From JBHOQX01 sp042408595 (lineage in GTDB: Bacteria > Chloroflexota > Chloroflexia > Chloroflexales > Roseiflexaceae): a stretch of DNA of 64,000 bases. The stretch spans positions 28,463 to 92,462 of the forward strand of contig JBHOQX010000114.1 in the NCBI GenBank assembly GCA_042408595.1, in the 5' to 3' direction. The position numbers and the translations under genes are program-made. Below, piece by piece: positions 30,192 to 39,486 of this stretch; the stretch's first letter is position 1, and each line of letters opens with the position of its first letter. Below the pieces are notes generated by a model. It made no database searches and had not been told where the DNA came from. It saw only the letters and a program-made list of their open reading frames with translations.

Positions 30192-33122
30192 CTACCCTCC
30201 GATCTCGACGCCGCCCGGATCGCCGCCTTCTTCATCGAACAGCAGCAACTCGTTCTCGGCCTGAAGCCAGGACGCCGGCAGCTTGTAGCATTCCTGCGGG
30301 CCGACGTGCCAGTAGCGCCCGATGTTACGGCCGTTGAGCCAGATCTGGCCCTTGCGCATGCCCGGCAGCCGCAGCCGGAACGGGCCGGGGCCATGGACCG
30401 CCGGGTCGTAGTCGAAGCGGGTGCGGTGGAAGGCCGGCCCGGGGGGCGGGGATCGGGGTGCAGGGTTCAGGGACCGGGGTGTAGGGAGCAGGTTGCCTCC
30501 GGTGATCCCGGTTTCTTGAACCCTCACCCCGGCACGAAAGCTCCACGCCGCCGGCAGGGCCCGCGCCGGGTCGTACTCCAGCAGCGCGGCGCGCCATGCA
30601 GCCCCGGCGTAGCCGCTGATTTGAAGCGCCAGGACGTTCTCGCCATCGCGCGCCAGCGGGGTGATGTCGGCCTTGATGAACCCTCCGCCGTAGTGCCGGC
30701 TGAAGCGCGTCACGTTCACGCCGTTCACGAACAGCGCGCCGGGGTTGCGGTCGCCGGTGAGGTGCAGGACATAGGCCAGGCCGGCGCGGGCGGCGAACGA
30801 GCGCAAGAGCCAGACGATCGGGCCCTGGAAGGGGAAGTTCGCCAGGCTGACGTCCTCGGCGTCGGGGCGGACGAACGCCGGATGCGCCCCGGCGATCGCC
30901 TCGCCGGCGAAGACCGCCTCCTGCCAGAGCGCCGCCCAGCCATCGGTCAGGTCGTGCTGCGCGCCGCCGAGGTAGAGGGTGTCGAGCAGGCCTTTGCGCT
31001 CGCCGGTGTTCGCACCGTAGTTGAAGCGGCCGAGGTTGTCGAGCAGCAGCCGCAGGTCGTGGCGGCCGGCGGCGAGCGCGACCGGCAACGTGTAACGCGG
31101 CCCACCCGGGTCCACGCCGAGCCAGCCCACATCCCGCCCATCCAGCAGGACGCGCGCCCGGTCGGCCAGCCAGGGCGCGGCGAGCGTCGTCTCGGCGGGG
31201 GCGTCGAGCTCGAACACGGCGCGGTACCAGCCGTACCCCAGGTCGCAGCCAAGCTCCTCGAGCGGCTGCGGGCGGCCGAGCGGCATCCAGCCGTCCGGGT
31301 CGGCGGCTTCGGCGATGGGCAGTGTCTCCCAGACAAAATGAGCTGATGCCCAGATGACATGCGGGGATGCGGGCGATAGCTGGCCGACAGACGCTTCAAG
31401 CGGCTCGACCTGGCCGTTGTCGCTTATGTGGAAGAAGGGCCGCACGCCACGCCGGTCGATGTTCGTCGCGCCGCGGTCTTCCAGCGCCAGGTCGGGGCCG
31501 CAGATAAAGCCGCCCTCGACCGGCCACCAACGCTCGGCGCGCGCCGTGGTTAGCAGCACGACGGTGAACGGTCGCCCGCCAGCGTCGAGCCGCACGACGG
31601 TGGGGTGCGCGGTGATCCAGAATTGAAGGAGGAGTTCTGAGTTCTGCGCTCTCAGCGCACAGTTGGAAGGAGTGGTTTCGGCGACCTGAAACGCCGCAGG
31701 CTGCACGTTGAACCGGGCCTCACCGCGTTCCCCTTCGCTGCCGTAGAGCACGAGCAGATCGCCGGCGGGGCGCTGCCAGAAGCCGAGGATGCGGGTGGTA
31801 TGGTAGACCAGCAGCCATACGGCGGGCGGCGTGCGGCGTGACAGGTGTGTCTCGGGCGCTGCGAGCTGCAAGGGAAGATTAGCGAAGACTGGCCGGATGC
31901 TCATCGCCTCGACCGGGACGGCCAGGTGGGCAGGCGGGTCGCGGTGGAAGACCTGATGCACCTGGCCTTCGCTCGACAGGTTTTGCAGGAAGGCGGCGCC
32001 GAAGCCGGCCCAGCCCGGCGGCGCGCTCGCCCCAGCGGCGACGCTGCGGTACGGCGCGCTGCCGGCCTCGCCGCGGCCCGCCACCGCCGCCGGCGCGATG
32101 ACCGTCGGTCCCCCCGGCACGGCATCTGCCAGCACATCGGCGAGCGGCCGGCCGAGCGTGGCCAGGAACAGGTGGTGTCGCCGCGCAACGTAAAATTTGT
32201 CGGTCAGCTCGCCGTACTCGCTCACCGGTGCGTCGTAGTCGTACGAGGTTGTCATGAACACCGCATCGCCGCCGACCGTCCGCCCACCCCAGTAGCCGAA
32301 GTTCGTCCCACCGGCCCACATCCAGTGGCTCCACCCGCTGGCGCCGACCGCCGCCAGTTGGTGTAACGTTACATCAAGTCGCGTGGCGGTCTTGTGGTTA
32401 TGGCGGCTCTCGCCCCAATGGTCGAACCAGCCGCTCCATAGCTCACTGACGATCATCGGGTTGTCGGGCCAGCGCGCGCGGGTCTGTTGCAATTTCTCGG
32501 CGATGCCACTCCAGCCGTTACGAAACTCGGCGAACCCACGCATCGCACCCATGCAGGTATACTGCGGCACGTCCATACCGCGTTCAAGGGCCATGCGCGC
32601 CAGGGTACGCTGGTGGCCGTCGTGGCCGTAGCGCCCGGAGGCCCAGTGCTCGTTTTCGATCTGCGAGAGGATGATCGGGCCGCCGCGTGTCGCCTGGCGC
32701 GGCGCGAGGATGGCGAAGAGCGTGTCGAACCAGCGGGCGAGATGCTCCAGGACGATCGGGTTATCCACCCGCAGCGCGACGCCGCGCAGGCCGGTGAGCC
32801 AGGCGGGATAGCCGCCGTTCTCCCATTCGGCGCAGATGTACGGTCCGGGGCGGACGATGACATACAGCCCCACGGCGGCGCACAGGTCGAGGAACGCCGG
32901 CAGGTCGGCCTCGTCGGTGAAGTCATAGCGGCCGGGCGCCGGCTCGTGGCGGTTCCAGGGGATAACGGTGTCGATCGTGTTGAGGCCGCCGGCGCGGGCC
33001 TTCAGCAGCAGGTCGCGCCATTCGCCCCGCGGGTAGCGGAAGTAGTGCACCTGCCCGGCGAGCAGGAAGAACGGCTGGCCATCGATATCAATCCCCTGGC
33101 GCGCAAGCGTAATGGTGCCCAT
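30192..33122 (-). CDS. Beta-galactosidase, glycoside hydrolase family 35
   Basis: 976 aa from ATG 33122. The TIM barrel carries family-35 marks: FFLLAGQVHYFRYPRGEW, NTIDTVIPWNRHEP, RPGPYICAEWENGGYPAWL, the acid/base Glu in SQIENEHWA (~154) and the nucleophile Glu in SELWSGWFDHWG (~226). C-terminal jelly-roll domains contain GQIWLNGRNIGRYWHVGPQ near the end. No signal peptide is evident, so action inside the cell on imported galactosides is likely. Two heptad-repeat inserts (30447-30531 and 31632-31666) lie in the C-terminal half without breaking the frame. Confidence 0.92.
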   Translation of the reverse strand: MGTITLARQGIDIDGQPFFLLAGQVHYFRYPRGEWRDLLLKARAGGLNTIDTVIPWNRHEPAPGRYDFTDEADLPAFLDLCAAVGLYVIVRPGPYICAEWENGGYPAWLTGLRGVALRVDNPIVLEHLARWFDTLFAILAPRQATRGGPIILSQIENEHWASGRYGHDGHQRTLARMALERGMDVPQYTCMGAMRGFAEFRNGWSGIAEKLQQTRARWPDNPMIVSELWSGWFDHWGESRHNHKTATRLDVTLHQLAAVGASGWSHWMWAGGTNFGYWGGRTVGGDAVFMTTSYDYDAPVSEYGELTDKFYVARRHHLFLATLGRPLADVLADAVPGGPTVIAPAAVAGRGEAGSAPYRSVAAGASAPPGWAGFGAAFLQNLSSEGQVHQVFHRDPPAHLAVPVEAMSIRPVFANLPLQLAAPETHLSRRTPPAVWLLVYHTTRILGFWQRPAGDLLVLYGSEGERGEARFNVQPAAFQVAETTPSNCALRAQNSELLLQFWITAHPTVVRLDAGGRPFTVVLLTTARAERWWPVEGGFICGPDLALEDRGATNIDRRGVRPFFHISDNGQVEPLEASVGQLSPASPHVIWASAHFVWETLPIAEAADPDGWMPLGRPQPLEELGCDLGYGWYRAVFELDAPAETTLAAPWLADRARVLLDGRDVGWLGVDPGGPRYTLPVALAAGRHDLRLLLDNLGRFNYGANTGERKGLLDTLYLGGAQHDLTDGWAALWQEAVFAGEAIAGAHPAFVRPDAEDVSLANFPFQGPIVWLLRSFAARAGLAYVLHLTGDRNPGALFVNGVNVTRFSRHYGGGFIKADITPLARDGENVLALQISGYAGAAWRAALLEYDPARALPAAWSFRAGVRVQETGITGGNLLPTPRSLNPAPRSPPPGPAFHRTRFDYDPAVHGPGPFRLRLPGMRKGQIWLNGRNIGRYWHVGPQECYKLPASWLQAENELLLFDEEGGDPGGVEIGG
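30447..30531 (-). repeat. In-frame inverted heptad insert in the GH35 gene
   Basis: On the plus strand, units such as GTGCAGG, GTTCAGG from 30451 face a complementary arm at 30506-30531 (TTGAACCCTCACCCC). It encodes a Gly/Pro/Asn-rich segment just before the last conserved domain. Confidence 0.75.
31632..31666 (-). repeat. Second in-frame heptad insert in the GH35 gene
   Basis: Five units beginning GAGTTCT, GAGTTCT on the plus strand. The encoded peptide TTPSNCALRAQNSELLLQF sits in a beta-domain loop. Confidence 0.7.
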
Positions 33123-33173
33123 ACCTCGTTCTCGCAGACACAGGGGCGGGTCGCCACGGAGCGGCACGTCGCC

Positions 33174-33207
33174 GTCTCTGGTCTCTGCGTCTCCCCATCC
33201 CCATGTC
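33174..33207 (-). repeat. Heptad tract at the end of the aminopeptidase gene
   Basis: Units GTCTCTG, GTCTCTG and relatives run up to the TAG of the aminopeptidase at 33207, within the 84-base gap before GH35. Confidence 0.6.
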
Positions 33208-34310
33208 TAGATTTGAAACTGCCCGTTCCGATAGAACAGCTCGCCGTCCACCAGAATCTCGCTCTCCTGCCGCATGTCGCAGATAAAATCCCAGTGGATA
33301 CTGGATTGATTACGGCTGCCGGTCTCCGGATAGCCCGCGCCGAGCGCCATGTGCAGCGTGCCGCCGATCTTCTCGTCGTACAGGATGCTCTTGGTGAAGC
33401 GCTGGATGCCATAATTCGTCCCGATGGCGAACTCGCCAAGGTAGCGCGCACCGGGGTCGCTGTCGAGCTGGCTGAGCAGGAACGCCTCGTTCTTGCGGGC
33501 GCTGGCCCGTGTCACTCGCCCGCCACGAAACTCCAGCTCGACGCCCTCGACCTCCACGCCGTTCCGGATGGCCGGGTAGGTGAAGCGCACCCAGCCGTTG
33601 GCCGAGTCCTCGACCGGGCCGGTGAAGATCTCGCCGCTCGGCATGTTGCGCTTGCCGTCCGAGTTGATGAACGTCCGCCCCTCGATCGCGAGCGTGAGGT
33701 CGATGTTCGGCCCGCGCGCGACGACCCGCTTCCTGCCGTTCAGCCAGTCCACCAGCCGCTGCTGCTGATCGTGCACGCGCTGCCAGCAGGCGATCGGGTC
33801 CGGTTGGTCGGCGAAGGTCGCGGCATAGACGAACGCCTCGTAGTCGCGCAGGCTCATATCGGCTTCCTGGGCGTAGGCGGCGCAGGGGAACTGCGTGACG
33901 ACCCAGCGGCGTTCGCCGCGGGCGGCGCGCTCCATCGCGATCCGCGTCAACTCGGCGCGGGCCTGCTGGCGGACGCGCTGCTTGGCCGGGTCGAGCCTGC
34001 TGAGCACGCGGGTGTTGCTCGCCGCCCGCAGCATGATTGTGGCGTCGGCCTGCTCGGCGACCGAGCGCTCGAAGGGGGAGATCCAGCGCAACTGCGCCTC
34101 GCTGGCGCTCCGCAGCATGGTCTCCTCGAGGTCATCGTCGCTGAGCAGCACCGTCGGGTGCCCGCCGGCCTCCAGCGCCAGCCGGGTCACCTCGTTCACC
34201 AGCGGCAGCGCGATCACGCTCCCGTTGATCACCACCCAATCGCCTGGCCGCACGGCGACCGAGTAATGCACCAAAATCTCGGCAAGCTTGACAAGACGTG
34301 GATCCGGCAT
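33207..34310 (-). CDS. M29-family aminopeptidase (AmpS/aminopeptidase T type)
   Basis: Metal-dependent aminopeptidase, 367 aa from ATG 34310 with GGAGGAG upstream. The family is best known from thermophiles. Conserved C-terminal segments are visible: GEFAIGTN, the SILYDEKIGGTLHMALGAGYPETG stretch and SSIHWDFICD, which carry the metal-ligand Glu, His and Asp residues. Cytosolic, broad-specificity N-terminal trimming is the known family role. The gene sits between GH35 and the FGGY kinase on the same strand with no functional link evident. Confidence 0.93.
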   Translation of the reverse strand: MPDPRLVKLAEILVHYSVAVRPGDWVVINGSVIALPLVNEVTRLALEAGGHPTVLLSDDDLEETMLRSASEAQLRWISPFERSVAEQADATIMLRAASNTRVLSRLDPAKQRVRQQARAELTRIAMERAARGERRWVVTQFPCAAYAQEADMSLRDYEAFVYAATFADQPDPIACWQRVHDQQQRLVDWLNGRKRVVARGPNIDLTLAIEGRTFINSDGKRNMPSGEIFTGPVEDSANGWVRFTYPAIRNGVEVEGVELEFRGGRVTRASARKNEAFLLSQLDSDPGARYLGEFAIGTNYGIQRFTKSILYDEKIGGTLHMALGAGYPETGSRNQSSIHWDFICDMRQESEILVDGELFYRNGQFQI

Positions 34311-34381
34311 CGCTCCTCCGGCTAGAGTGCAAAAGGCAGAATGCAACGGTTACATGAAGCGGAAACTCTTACCTCTGCGAC

Positions 34382-34412
34382 CCTGTCTGCAACGGAGCGG
34401 TTTGGCGGCGAT
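34382..34412 (+). repeat. Dispersed repeat family A, partial forward copy
   Basis: CTGTCTGCAACGGAGCGGTT, matching the head of the 8867 copy. It is followed near 34450 by a G/C palindrome, GGGGCCTGCGGCCCC. Confidence 0.6.
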
Positions 34413-34503
34413 CGGCGGCTGAGCCATTGACGGCACAGCGGAGCAGGATCGCTTGTAGGGGCCTGCGGCCCCAGGCGCCCGCGCTGGCAGATCTTTCAGA
34501 CAC

Positions 34504-34560
34504 CCTTCGAACTTTGAACCAACTCACAACGCTGAACTTCCAACTCTGACCTCCAAACTC
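34504..34560 (-). repeat. Heptad tract at the 3' end of the FGGY kinase gene
   Basis: Units of the TTTGAAC/TTCCAAC type run directly up to the kinase stop codon at 34559. The 248-base gap holds only this and the family A copy. Confidence 0.6.
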
Positions 34561-36061
34561 ACCCCTCTGCCCACCCCTGCGCCCGCTCGACGGCGCGGCG
34601 CCAGGCGGCGGCGGCGGCCATGCGGGCCTGCGGGCTGCGCTGCGGCTCGAAGACCCGCTCCGGGCCGGGCAGCCGCGGCAGGTGCGCCTCGTCCGGCCAC
34701 ACCCCCGCAGCCAGGCCGGCAAGCAGCGCTGCGGCGCGCACGCTCGTCTCGGTATCCGGCGCGCGCACCACCGGAATGCCCAGCACATCGGCCTGGATCT
34801 GGCAGGCCGCGTCGCTGGCGGAGATGCCACCGCCGACATGCAGGCGCTCGACCTGGAGACCGGTTTCGAGCCGGATCGTCTCCAAAATCTCGGCGACCTG
34901 CTGGCCGATCGACTCGAGGAAGGCGCGGGCGATGTGCGCCGGCGTCGTGTCGAGCGTCATGCCGAGCAGCGTCCCGCGCGCGGTGCGGTCTTCGGTCGGC
35001 ACACCCAACCCGGTGAACGCTGGGACGAACACCACGCCGGCGGCGTCCGGCACCGATAGCGCCAGCCGCCCCAAGTCGCCCGGCTCGCGCAGCCAGCCCA
35101 TCTGCTCCTGCATCCAGCGGATCACCGCGCCGGTGACGGTCGTATCCGCCTCCAGGCTATAGGTCGGGCGGCCATCGAGCTCCCAGGCCAGGTAGACCTT
35201 CGGACGGCCCTGCCGCGGCGCGGCAGGGCCGGCGCAGACGTTCACAAACGACGCGGTGCCGTGCGTGCAGGCAGCCTGCCCCGGGGCGCGGCAGTCGTAG
35301 CCGAAGAGGGCGGCCTGCTGGTCGGCGATCATCGCGCACACCGGCACGGCGGCCTGCCCGCCGCGGGCGTCGGCCAGCAGCAGCGCCCCGTAATCGTGGA
35401 TGGTCGGCGTCGGGCGCGGCAGGGCGGCGCGCGGGATGCCGAGGTGGTCGATCCATTCGTCCCATAGCCGCTTGCGCCGCACATCGAGCACGGTCATCCC
35501 CTGCATGAGCGAGTAGTCCAGCGCGTGGTCGTGCACCTCGCCGAGCGCCCGCACGATCCAGCCGGCGGCGAGCGAGAGTTGCAGGCGCTGTTCGTCCGCG
35601 GCGCGGCGAAAGGCGGGATCGTGTCGCATGCGCCAGGCGATATGCATGGCCGACGAGTAGGCGCCGGGGAACTGCCCCAGTCGTTCGCGCCGCTCGCCGG
35701 CCCGCGCCCAGCCGTCGGTCTCAGCGACGAGGGCAACCGTCCGTAAATCCTGCCAGGTGATCGCGTTGCCGATCGGCTGGCCGGTCTCGCGGTCCCAGGC
35801 GAAGACCGTATCGCGCTGCGAGGTGATGCCGCAGGCGGCCACATCGGCGGCGGCGCAGCCGGCCTGCGCCAGCGCGGCGGCGATCGCCGCCCGTACACTC
35901 GCGGCGATCTCCGCCGGGGCCTGCTCCACCCAGCCGGGCCGCGGGAAGACGCGGCGCACCGGCTGGTAGCCGTAGCCGGCGGCGTGGCCGGCCTCATCGA
36001 GCAGCACCGCCCGGCTGCCGCTGCTCCCCTGATCGATTCCCAGCACGAAGCGTTGTATCAT
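34559..36061 (-). CDS. glpK: FGGY-family carbohydrate kinase, probably glycerol kinase
   Basis: ATP-dependent kinase, 500 aa from ATG 36061, the usual glycerol kinase length. N-terminal phosphate-binding LGIDQGSSGSRAVLLD, then CGITSQRDTVFAWDRETGQPIGNAITWQD, close to the glycerol kinase sequence, and the C-terminal GGGISASDAACQIQADVLG with TETSVRAAALLAGLA. The first loop usually reads DQGTTSSR in GlpK, so another polyol is possible. No glpF or glpD is nearby. It diverges from ligA across a 122-base gap. Confidence 0.8.
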   Translation of the reverse strand: MIQRFVLGIDQGSSGSRAVLLDEAGHAAGYGYQPVRRVFPRPGWVEQAPAEIAASVRAAIAAALAQAGCAAADVAACGITSQRDTVFAWDRETGQPIGNAITWQDLRTVALVAETDGWARAGERRERLGQFPGAYSSAMHIAWRMRHDPAFRRAADEQRLQLSLAAGWIVRALGEVHDHALDYSLMQGMTVLDVRRKRLWDEWIDHLGIPRAALPRPTPTIHDYGALLLADARGGQAAVPVCAMIADQQAALFGYDCRAPGQAACTHGTASFVNVCAGPAAPRQGRPKVYLAWELDGRPTYSLEADTTVTGAVIRWMQEQMGWLREPGDLGRLALSVPDAAGVVFVPAFTGLGVPTEDRTARGTLLGMTLDTTPAHIARAFLESIGQQVAEILETIRLETGLQVERLHVGGGISASDAACQIQADVLGIPVVRAPDTETSVRAAALLAGLAAGVWPDEAHLPRLPGPERVFEPQRSPQARMAAAAAWRRAVERAQGWAEG

Positions 36062-36143
36062 GGTCGATGTCTGCTGTGCGCACACGTGCGAGCGATTGTA
36101 CCATGGGCCGCGGGCATGTTCGCCGCCGCTGTAGCCGATCGGC

Positions 36144-36149
36144 TATAAT
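36144..36149 (+). promoter_or_regulatory. Possible -10 element for ligA
   Basis: TATAAT 35 bases before the ligA ATG, in the divergent gap with the kinase. No convincing -35. Confidence 0.45.
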
Positions 36150-36183
36150 GACGCGGCTGTGCCATGCAAGACGGAGCCACCCT

Positions 36184-38334
36184 ATGCCCGCGACCGATCC
36201 CGCCGCCCGCGCCGAAGCGCTGCGCGAGCAGATCCGCCTGCACAACTACCGCTACTACGTGCTCGACGACCCGATCATCAGCGACGCCGAGTACGATGCG
36301 CTGATGCGCGAACTGCGCGCGATCGAGGAGCAGCATCCTGAGCTCGTCACCCCCGACTCGCCCACGCAGCGGGTCGGCGCGCCGGCCGCCGAGCGCTTCG
36401 CCAAGGTACGCCACCCGCAGCCGATGCTCTCGCTCGCCAACGCCTTCGACGAGGCCGGGCTGCGCGCCTGGCACGACCGCGTCGTCCGGCTGCTCGACGG
36501 CGCGAGCCGCATCGCATGGGTCTGCGAGCCGAAGATCGATGGGTTGGCAATCGCCCTGACCTACGAGCACGGCCGGTTGGTGCGCGGCGCCACCCGCGGC
36601 GACGGCGAGATCGGCGAGGATGTGACCGCGAACCTACGCACGATTCCTTCGATTCCGCTGACCCTGCACGAGCCGACCGCCGACCGCCGGCCATCGTCCG
36701 CCGATGGCGGCGCGGGGCAATGGTCCGAGGCCGGCCGTCGATGGCCGGTTCCTTCGTCCATCGAAGTGCGCGGCGAGGTTTATATGCGGATCGCCGACTT
36801 CGAGCGGCTGAACGAGCAACTGGCGGCGGCCGGCGAGCGGGTGGCGGCCAACCCGCGCAACGCCGCCGCCGGCTCGCTGCGCCAGAAAGACCCCTCGGTC
36901 ACCGCCCGGCGGCCGCTGCGCTTCTTCGCCTACGGCGTCGGCCCGGTCGAGGGCGTACGCCTGGAGTCGCAATGGGAGGCGCTCCAGTTCCTGCAGGCGC
37001 TCGGCTTCCCGGTCAACCCCGACGCGCGGCGCTTCGAGTCGTTCGACGAGGCGTTGGCCTACTGCCGGGCGTGGATGGCGAAACGCGACACCCTGCCGTA
37101 CGAAGCCGATGGCATGGTGATCAAGGTCGACAGCTTTCTGCAACAGCGCGAGCTCGGCGTCGTCGGGCGCGAGCCGCGCTGGGCGATCGCCTTCAAGTTC
37201 CCCGCCCGCGAGGCCGTCAGCAAGCTGCTGGACATCGTGGTCAACGTCGGGCGCACGGGGGTCGTCACGCCGGGGGCGATCATCGAGCCAGTCGTGATCG
37301 GCGGGGTGACGGTGCGCAACGCCAGCCTGCACAACGCTGACTACATCGCCGAGCGCGACATCCGGATCGGCGATTATGTGATCGTCAAGCGCGCCGGCGA
37401 CGTCATCCCGTACATCGTCGGGCCGGTGGTGGCGCGACGCGACGGGAGCGAGCGCCCATGGCGCATGCCGGAGCGCTGCCCAGCCTGTGGCACACCGCTG
37501 GAGCGGCCCGAGAGCGAGGTCGCCTGGCGCTGCCCGAACTTCGGCATCTGCCCGGCGCAACTGGTGCGGCGCGTCGAGCATTTCGTCTCGCGCGGCGCGA
37601 TGGATATCGTCGGCATCGGCGAGCGACAGGCGCAGTTGTTTGTCGATCAGGGGCTGGTGAAGGATGTGGCCGACCTGTACCTGCTGCGGGCCGAGCAGCT
37701 TCGCGGGCTCGAGGGCTACGGCGAGAAGCGCATCAACAACCTGCTGGCGGCGATCGAGGAATCGAAGGAGCGCCCGCTCTGGCGGTTGATCGTCGGGCTC
37801 GGCATCCGCTACGTCGGCGAGGTGGCGGCGCAACTGCTGACCGAGCGCTTCGGCTCGCTGGAGGCGCTGGCGGCCGCCAGGCCGGAGGAGATCATGGCCA
37901 TCCGCGGGCTGGGGCCGGCTGTCGCCGAGAGTGTGGTGCAGTTCTTCAGCCTGCCGGCGAACCAGGCCCTGGTGCGCAAGTTGCGCGAGGTCGGCGTGCG
38001 CACCGATGTGGCGCCGGCCGCCCACGCCCCGGCCGGCGATCAGCTCGCCGGGCTGACGTTTGTCATCACCGGCACGCTCCCCTCGATGTCGCGCGAGCAG
38101 GCGGCGGAGTTGATCGCGGCGCACGGCGGCAAGGTCACCAGCAGCGTCACGAAAAAGACCAGCTATCTGCTGGTGGGCGCAGAGCCGGGCGGCACCAAGG
38201 TCGCGAAAGCCGTCGAGTTGGGCATCCCGCAGATCGACGAGGACGGGCTGTGGGCCCTGCTCGGCGGGAGCGCGCCACCGGCGGCGCCGCCGGAGCGCGA
38301 CGGCAGGCCGGAGCAGGCGGCGCTGGATGTGTGA
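36184..38334 (+). CDS. ligA: NAD-dependent DNA ligase LigA
   Basis: Seals nicks in replication and repair; 716 aa from ATG 36184. The Ia domain (YYVLDDPIISDAEYD) is followed by the adenylation domain with nucleophile Lys ~117 in CEPKIDGLAI, where most homologues have Leu in place of Pro. Then ANPRNAAAGSLRQ, KFPA, the zinc finger CPACG...CPNFGICPAQ (~431-460), the HhH repeats and a C-terminal BRCT domain starting at AGLTFVITGTLPSMSREQA. A ~28-residue Arg/Ser/Gly-rich insert (residues ~164-192) encoded by repeats lies between RTIPSIPL and SIEVRGEVYM. Confidence 0.97.
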   Translation: MPATDPAARAEALREQIRLHNYRYYVLDDPIISDAEYDALMRELRAIEEQHPELVTPDSPTQRVGAPAAERFAKVRHPQPMLSLANAFDEAGLRAWHDRVVRLLDGASRIAWVCEPKIDGLAIALTYEHGRLVRGATRGDGEIGEDVTANLRTIPSIPLTLHEPTADRRPSSADGGAGQWSEAGRRWPVPSSIEVRGEVYMRIADFERLNEQLAAAGERVAANPRNAAAGSLRQKDPSVTARRPLRFFAYGVGPVEGVRLESQWEALQFLQALGFPVNPDARRFESFDEALAYCRAWMAKRDTLPYEADGMVIKVDSFLQQRELGVVGREPRWAIAFKFPAREAVSKLLDIVVNVGRTGVVTPGAIIEPVVIGGVTVRNASLHNADYIAERDIRIGDYVIVKRAGDVIPYIVGPVVARRDGSERPWRMPERCPACGTPLERPESEVAWRCPNFGICPAQLVRRVEHFVSRGAMDIVGIGERQAQLFVDQGLVKDVADLYLLRAEQLRGLEGYGEKRINNLLAAIEESKERPLWRLIVGLGIRYVGEVAAQLLTERFGSLEALAAARPEEIMAIRGLGPAVAESVVQFFSLPANQALVRKLREVGVRTDVAPAAHAPAGDQLAGLTFVITGTLPSMSREQAAELIAAHGGKVTSSVTKKTSYLLVGAEPGGTKVAKAVELGIPQIDEDGLWALLGGSAPPAAPPERDGRPEQAALDV
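36675..36748 (+). repeat. In-frame inverted heptad insert in ligA
   Basis: The left arm is units GACCGCC, GACCGCC and two relatives; the exact inverse pair CCGGCCATCG (36687-36696) and CGATGGCCGG (36739-36748) closes a hairpin. It sits in the adenylation domain of an essential gene yet keeps the frame. Confidence 0.8.
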
Positions 38335-38414
38335 CGGGCAGGACGACGCCGAGGGACGAAGGCAGGTCCTAGAACGTGATACAACCTTGCGTCTGCCATC
38401 GTCCGCCATGGCGA
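38333..38414 (+). repeat. Inverted heptad arrays between ligA and the hydrolase
   Basis: Left arm ~38333-38372 (GGACGAC/GGACGAA-like) and right arm ~38387-38414 (CATCGTC/CCGCCATGG-like) are roughly complementary. They begin at the ligA stop. Confidence 0.55.
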
Positions 38415-38443
38415 CACGGATGACACACCATCGATCACGAACC

Positions 38444-39427
38444 ATGACCTCACCACTGCACGCCCTGGCGCGGCGGCTTCCGCGCGTCAGCGTCTTCTAC
38501 GACCCGCTGTCGAGTATCGCGGTGCCGTTAGTGAACGGCCTGCTGCGCCGCTGGCTGCTGCGCCGCGGCGTCCGCGAGGAGGTGGCCCGCTGCGGCGGCG
38601 CGGCGCTCACCTATTACGCCGCAGGCCCGGCCGTACGCCCCGGCGGGCCCATGCCCATCCTGCTCGTCCACGGCTTGGGCGACAGCGCGATGACCTGGAC
38701 CATCGTGCTGTACCTCCTGGCGCGCGAACACCCGGTCTTCGCCGTCGATCTGCCTGGCTACGGTCTCTCATCGCTACCGCCGGGCCGTACCTTCGCCACG
38801 CTGGACGAGATGACCGCCATGCTGCGCGCCTTCATCGAGACCGTGATCGGCCAGCCGGCGCTGATAGTCGGCAACTCGATGGGCGGCTGGCTGGCCGTCC
38901 GGCTGGCCTGGGCTGCGCCGAAGCTGGTGCGCGGCGTCGTGCTGATCGACGCCGGCGGCGCGCCGCTGGAAGGGCACGCCTCATGGGACCCGTTCGCCGA
39001 GGCGGTGGCGATGCGCGACCCGCAACAGAGCCGCCAGGTCATTCGGCAGATCGCCGGCCCGCTCGGCGCGCTGATGCTGCTGTTCGCGCAGCGCAGCATC
39101 GAGCAGATCTTCCGGCGGCAGGTCGTCCGCGATTTTGTCGCGGCGGCGGACGAGCACCTTTTCCTCCGCCCGGACGACCTGCGCAACCTGCCCGTGCCGG
39201 CCGCATTGATCTGGGGGCTGCGCGACCGTTTCCTGCCGGCCGGCTCGCTCGAGTTCTTCCGCGAGAACCTGCCTGGCGCGCCGGCGCTGCTGCTGCGGGG
39301 CTGCGGCCACCTGCCGCAGCGCGAGCGCCCGCTCGCGGTCTGGCGCTTCGTGCGGCGCTACGCCGCGAGCCTGGCGGCGCACGGCCAGACCCCGACAGCG
39401 CTCACCCCTCGGACGCTGATGGAGTGA
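38444..39427 (+). CDS. Alpha/beta-fold hydrolase
   Basis: Serine hydrolase, 327 aa from ATG 38444 (earlier in-frame starts fall in repeat sequence). Oxyanion strand ILLVHGLGDSAMTW, nucleophile Ser in VGNSMGGW, acid Asp probably in WGLRDRFLPAGS and base His in GCGHLPQRERP, as in the haloperoxidase/epoxide-hydrolase-like group. A hydrophobic N-terminal stretch (SSIAVPLVNGLLRRWLL) may touch the membrane. Substrate unknown. It ends 59 bases from the convergent M32 gene. Confidence 0.88.
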   Translation: MTSPLHALARRLPRVSVFYDPLSSIAVPLVNGLLRRWLLRRGVREEVARCGGAALTYYAAGPAVRPGGPMPILLVHGLGDSAMTWTIVLYLLAREHPVFAVDLPGYGLSSLPPGRTFATLDEMTAMLRAFIETVIGQPALIVGNSMGGWLAVRLAWAAPKLVRGVVLIDAGGAPLEGHASWDPFAEAVAMRDPQQSRQVIRQIAGPLGALMLLFAQRSIEQIFRRQVVRDFVAAADEHLFLRPDDLRNLPVPAALIWGLRDRFLPAGSLEFFRENLPGAPALLLRGCGHLPQRERPLAVWRFVRRYAASLAAHGQTPTALTPRTLME

Positions 39428-39486
39428 GGCCAGGTGCGCCCGCCTCGGCCGCCGGTGCCGCAGGCGGCAGGCGGCGCATGAGCGAG

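Noticed and set aside
32487..34325. 612-codon open frame on the plus strand
   Set aside because: Antisense to GH35 and the M29 aminopeptidase across both genes and their gap; a GC-driven shadow.
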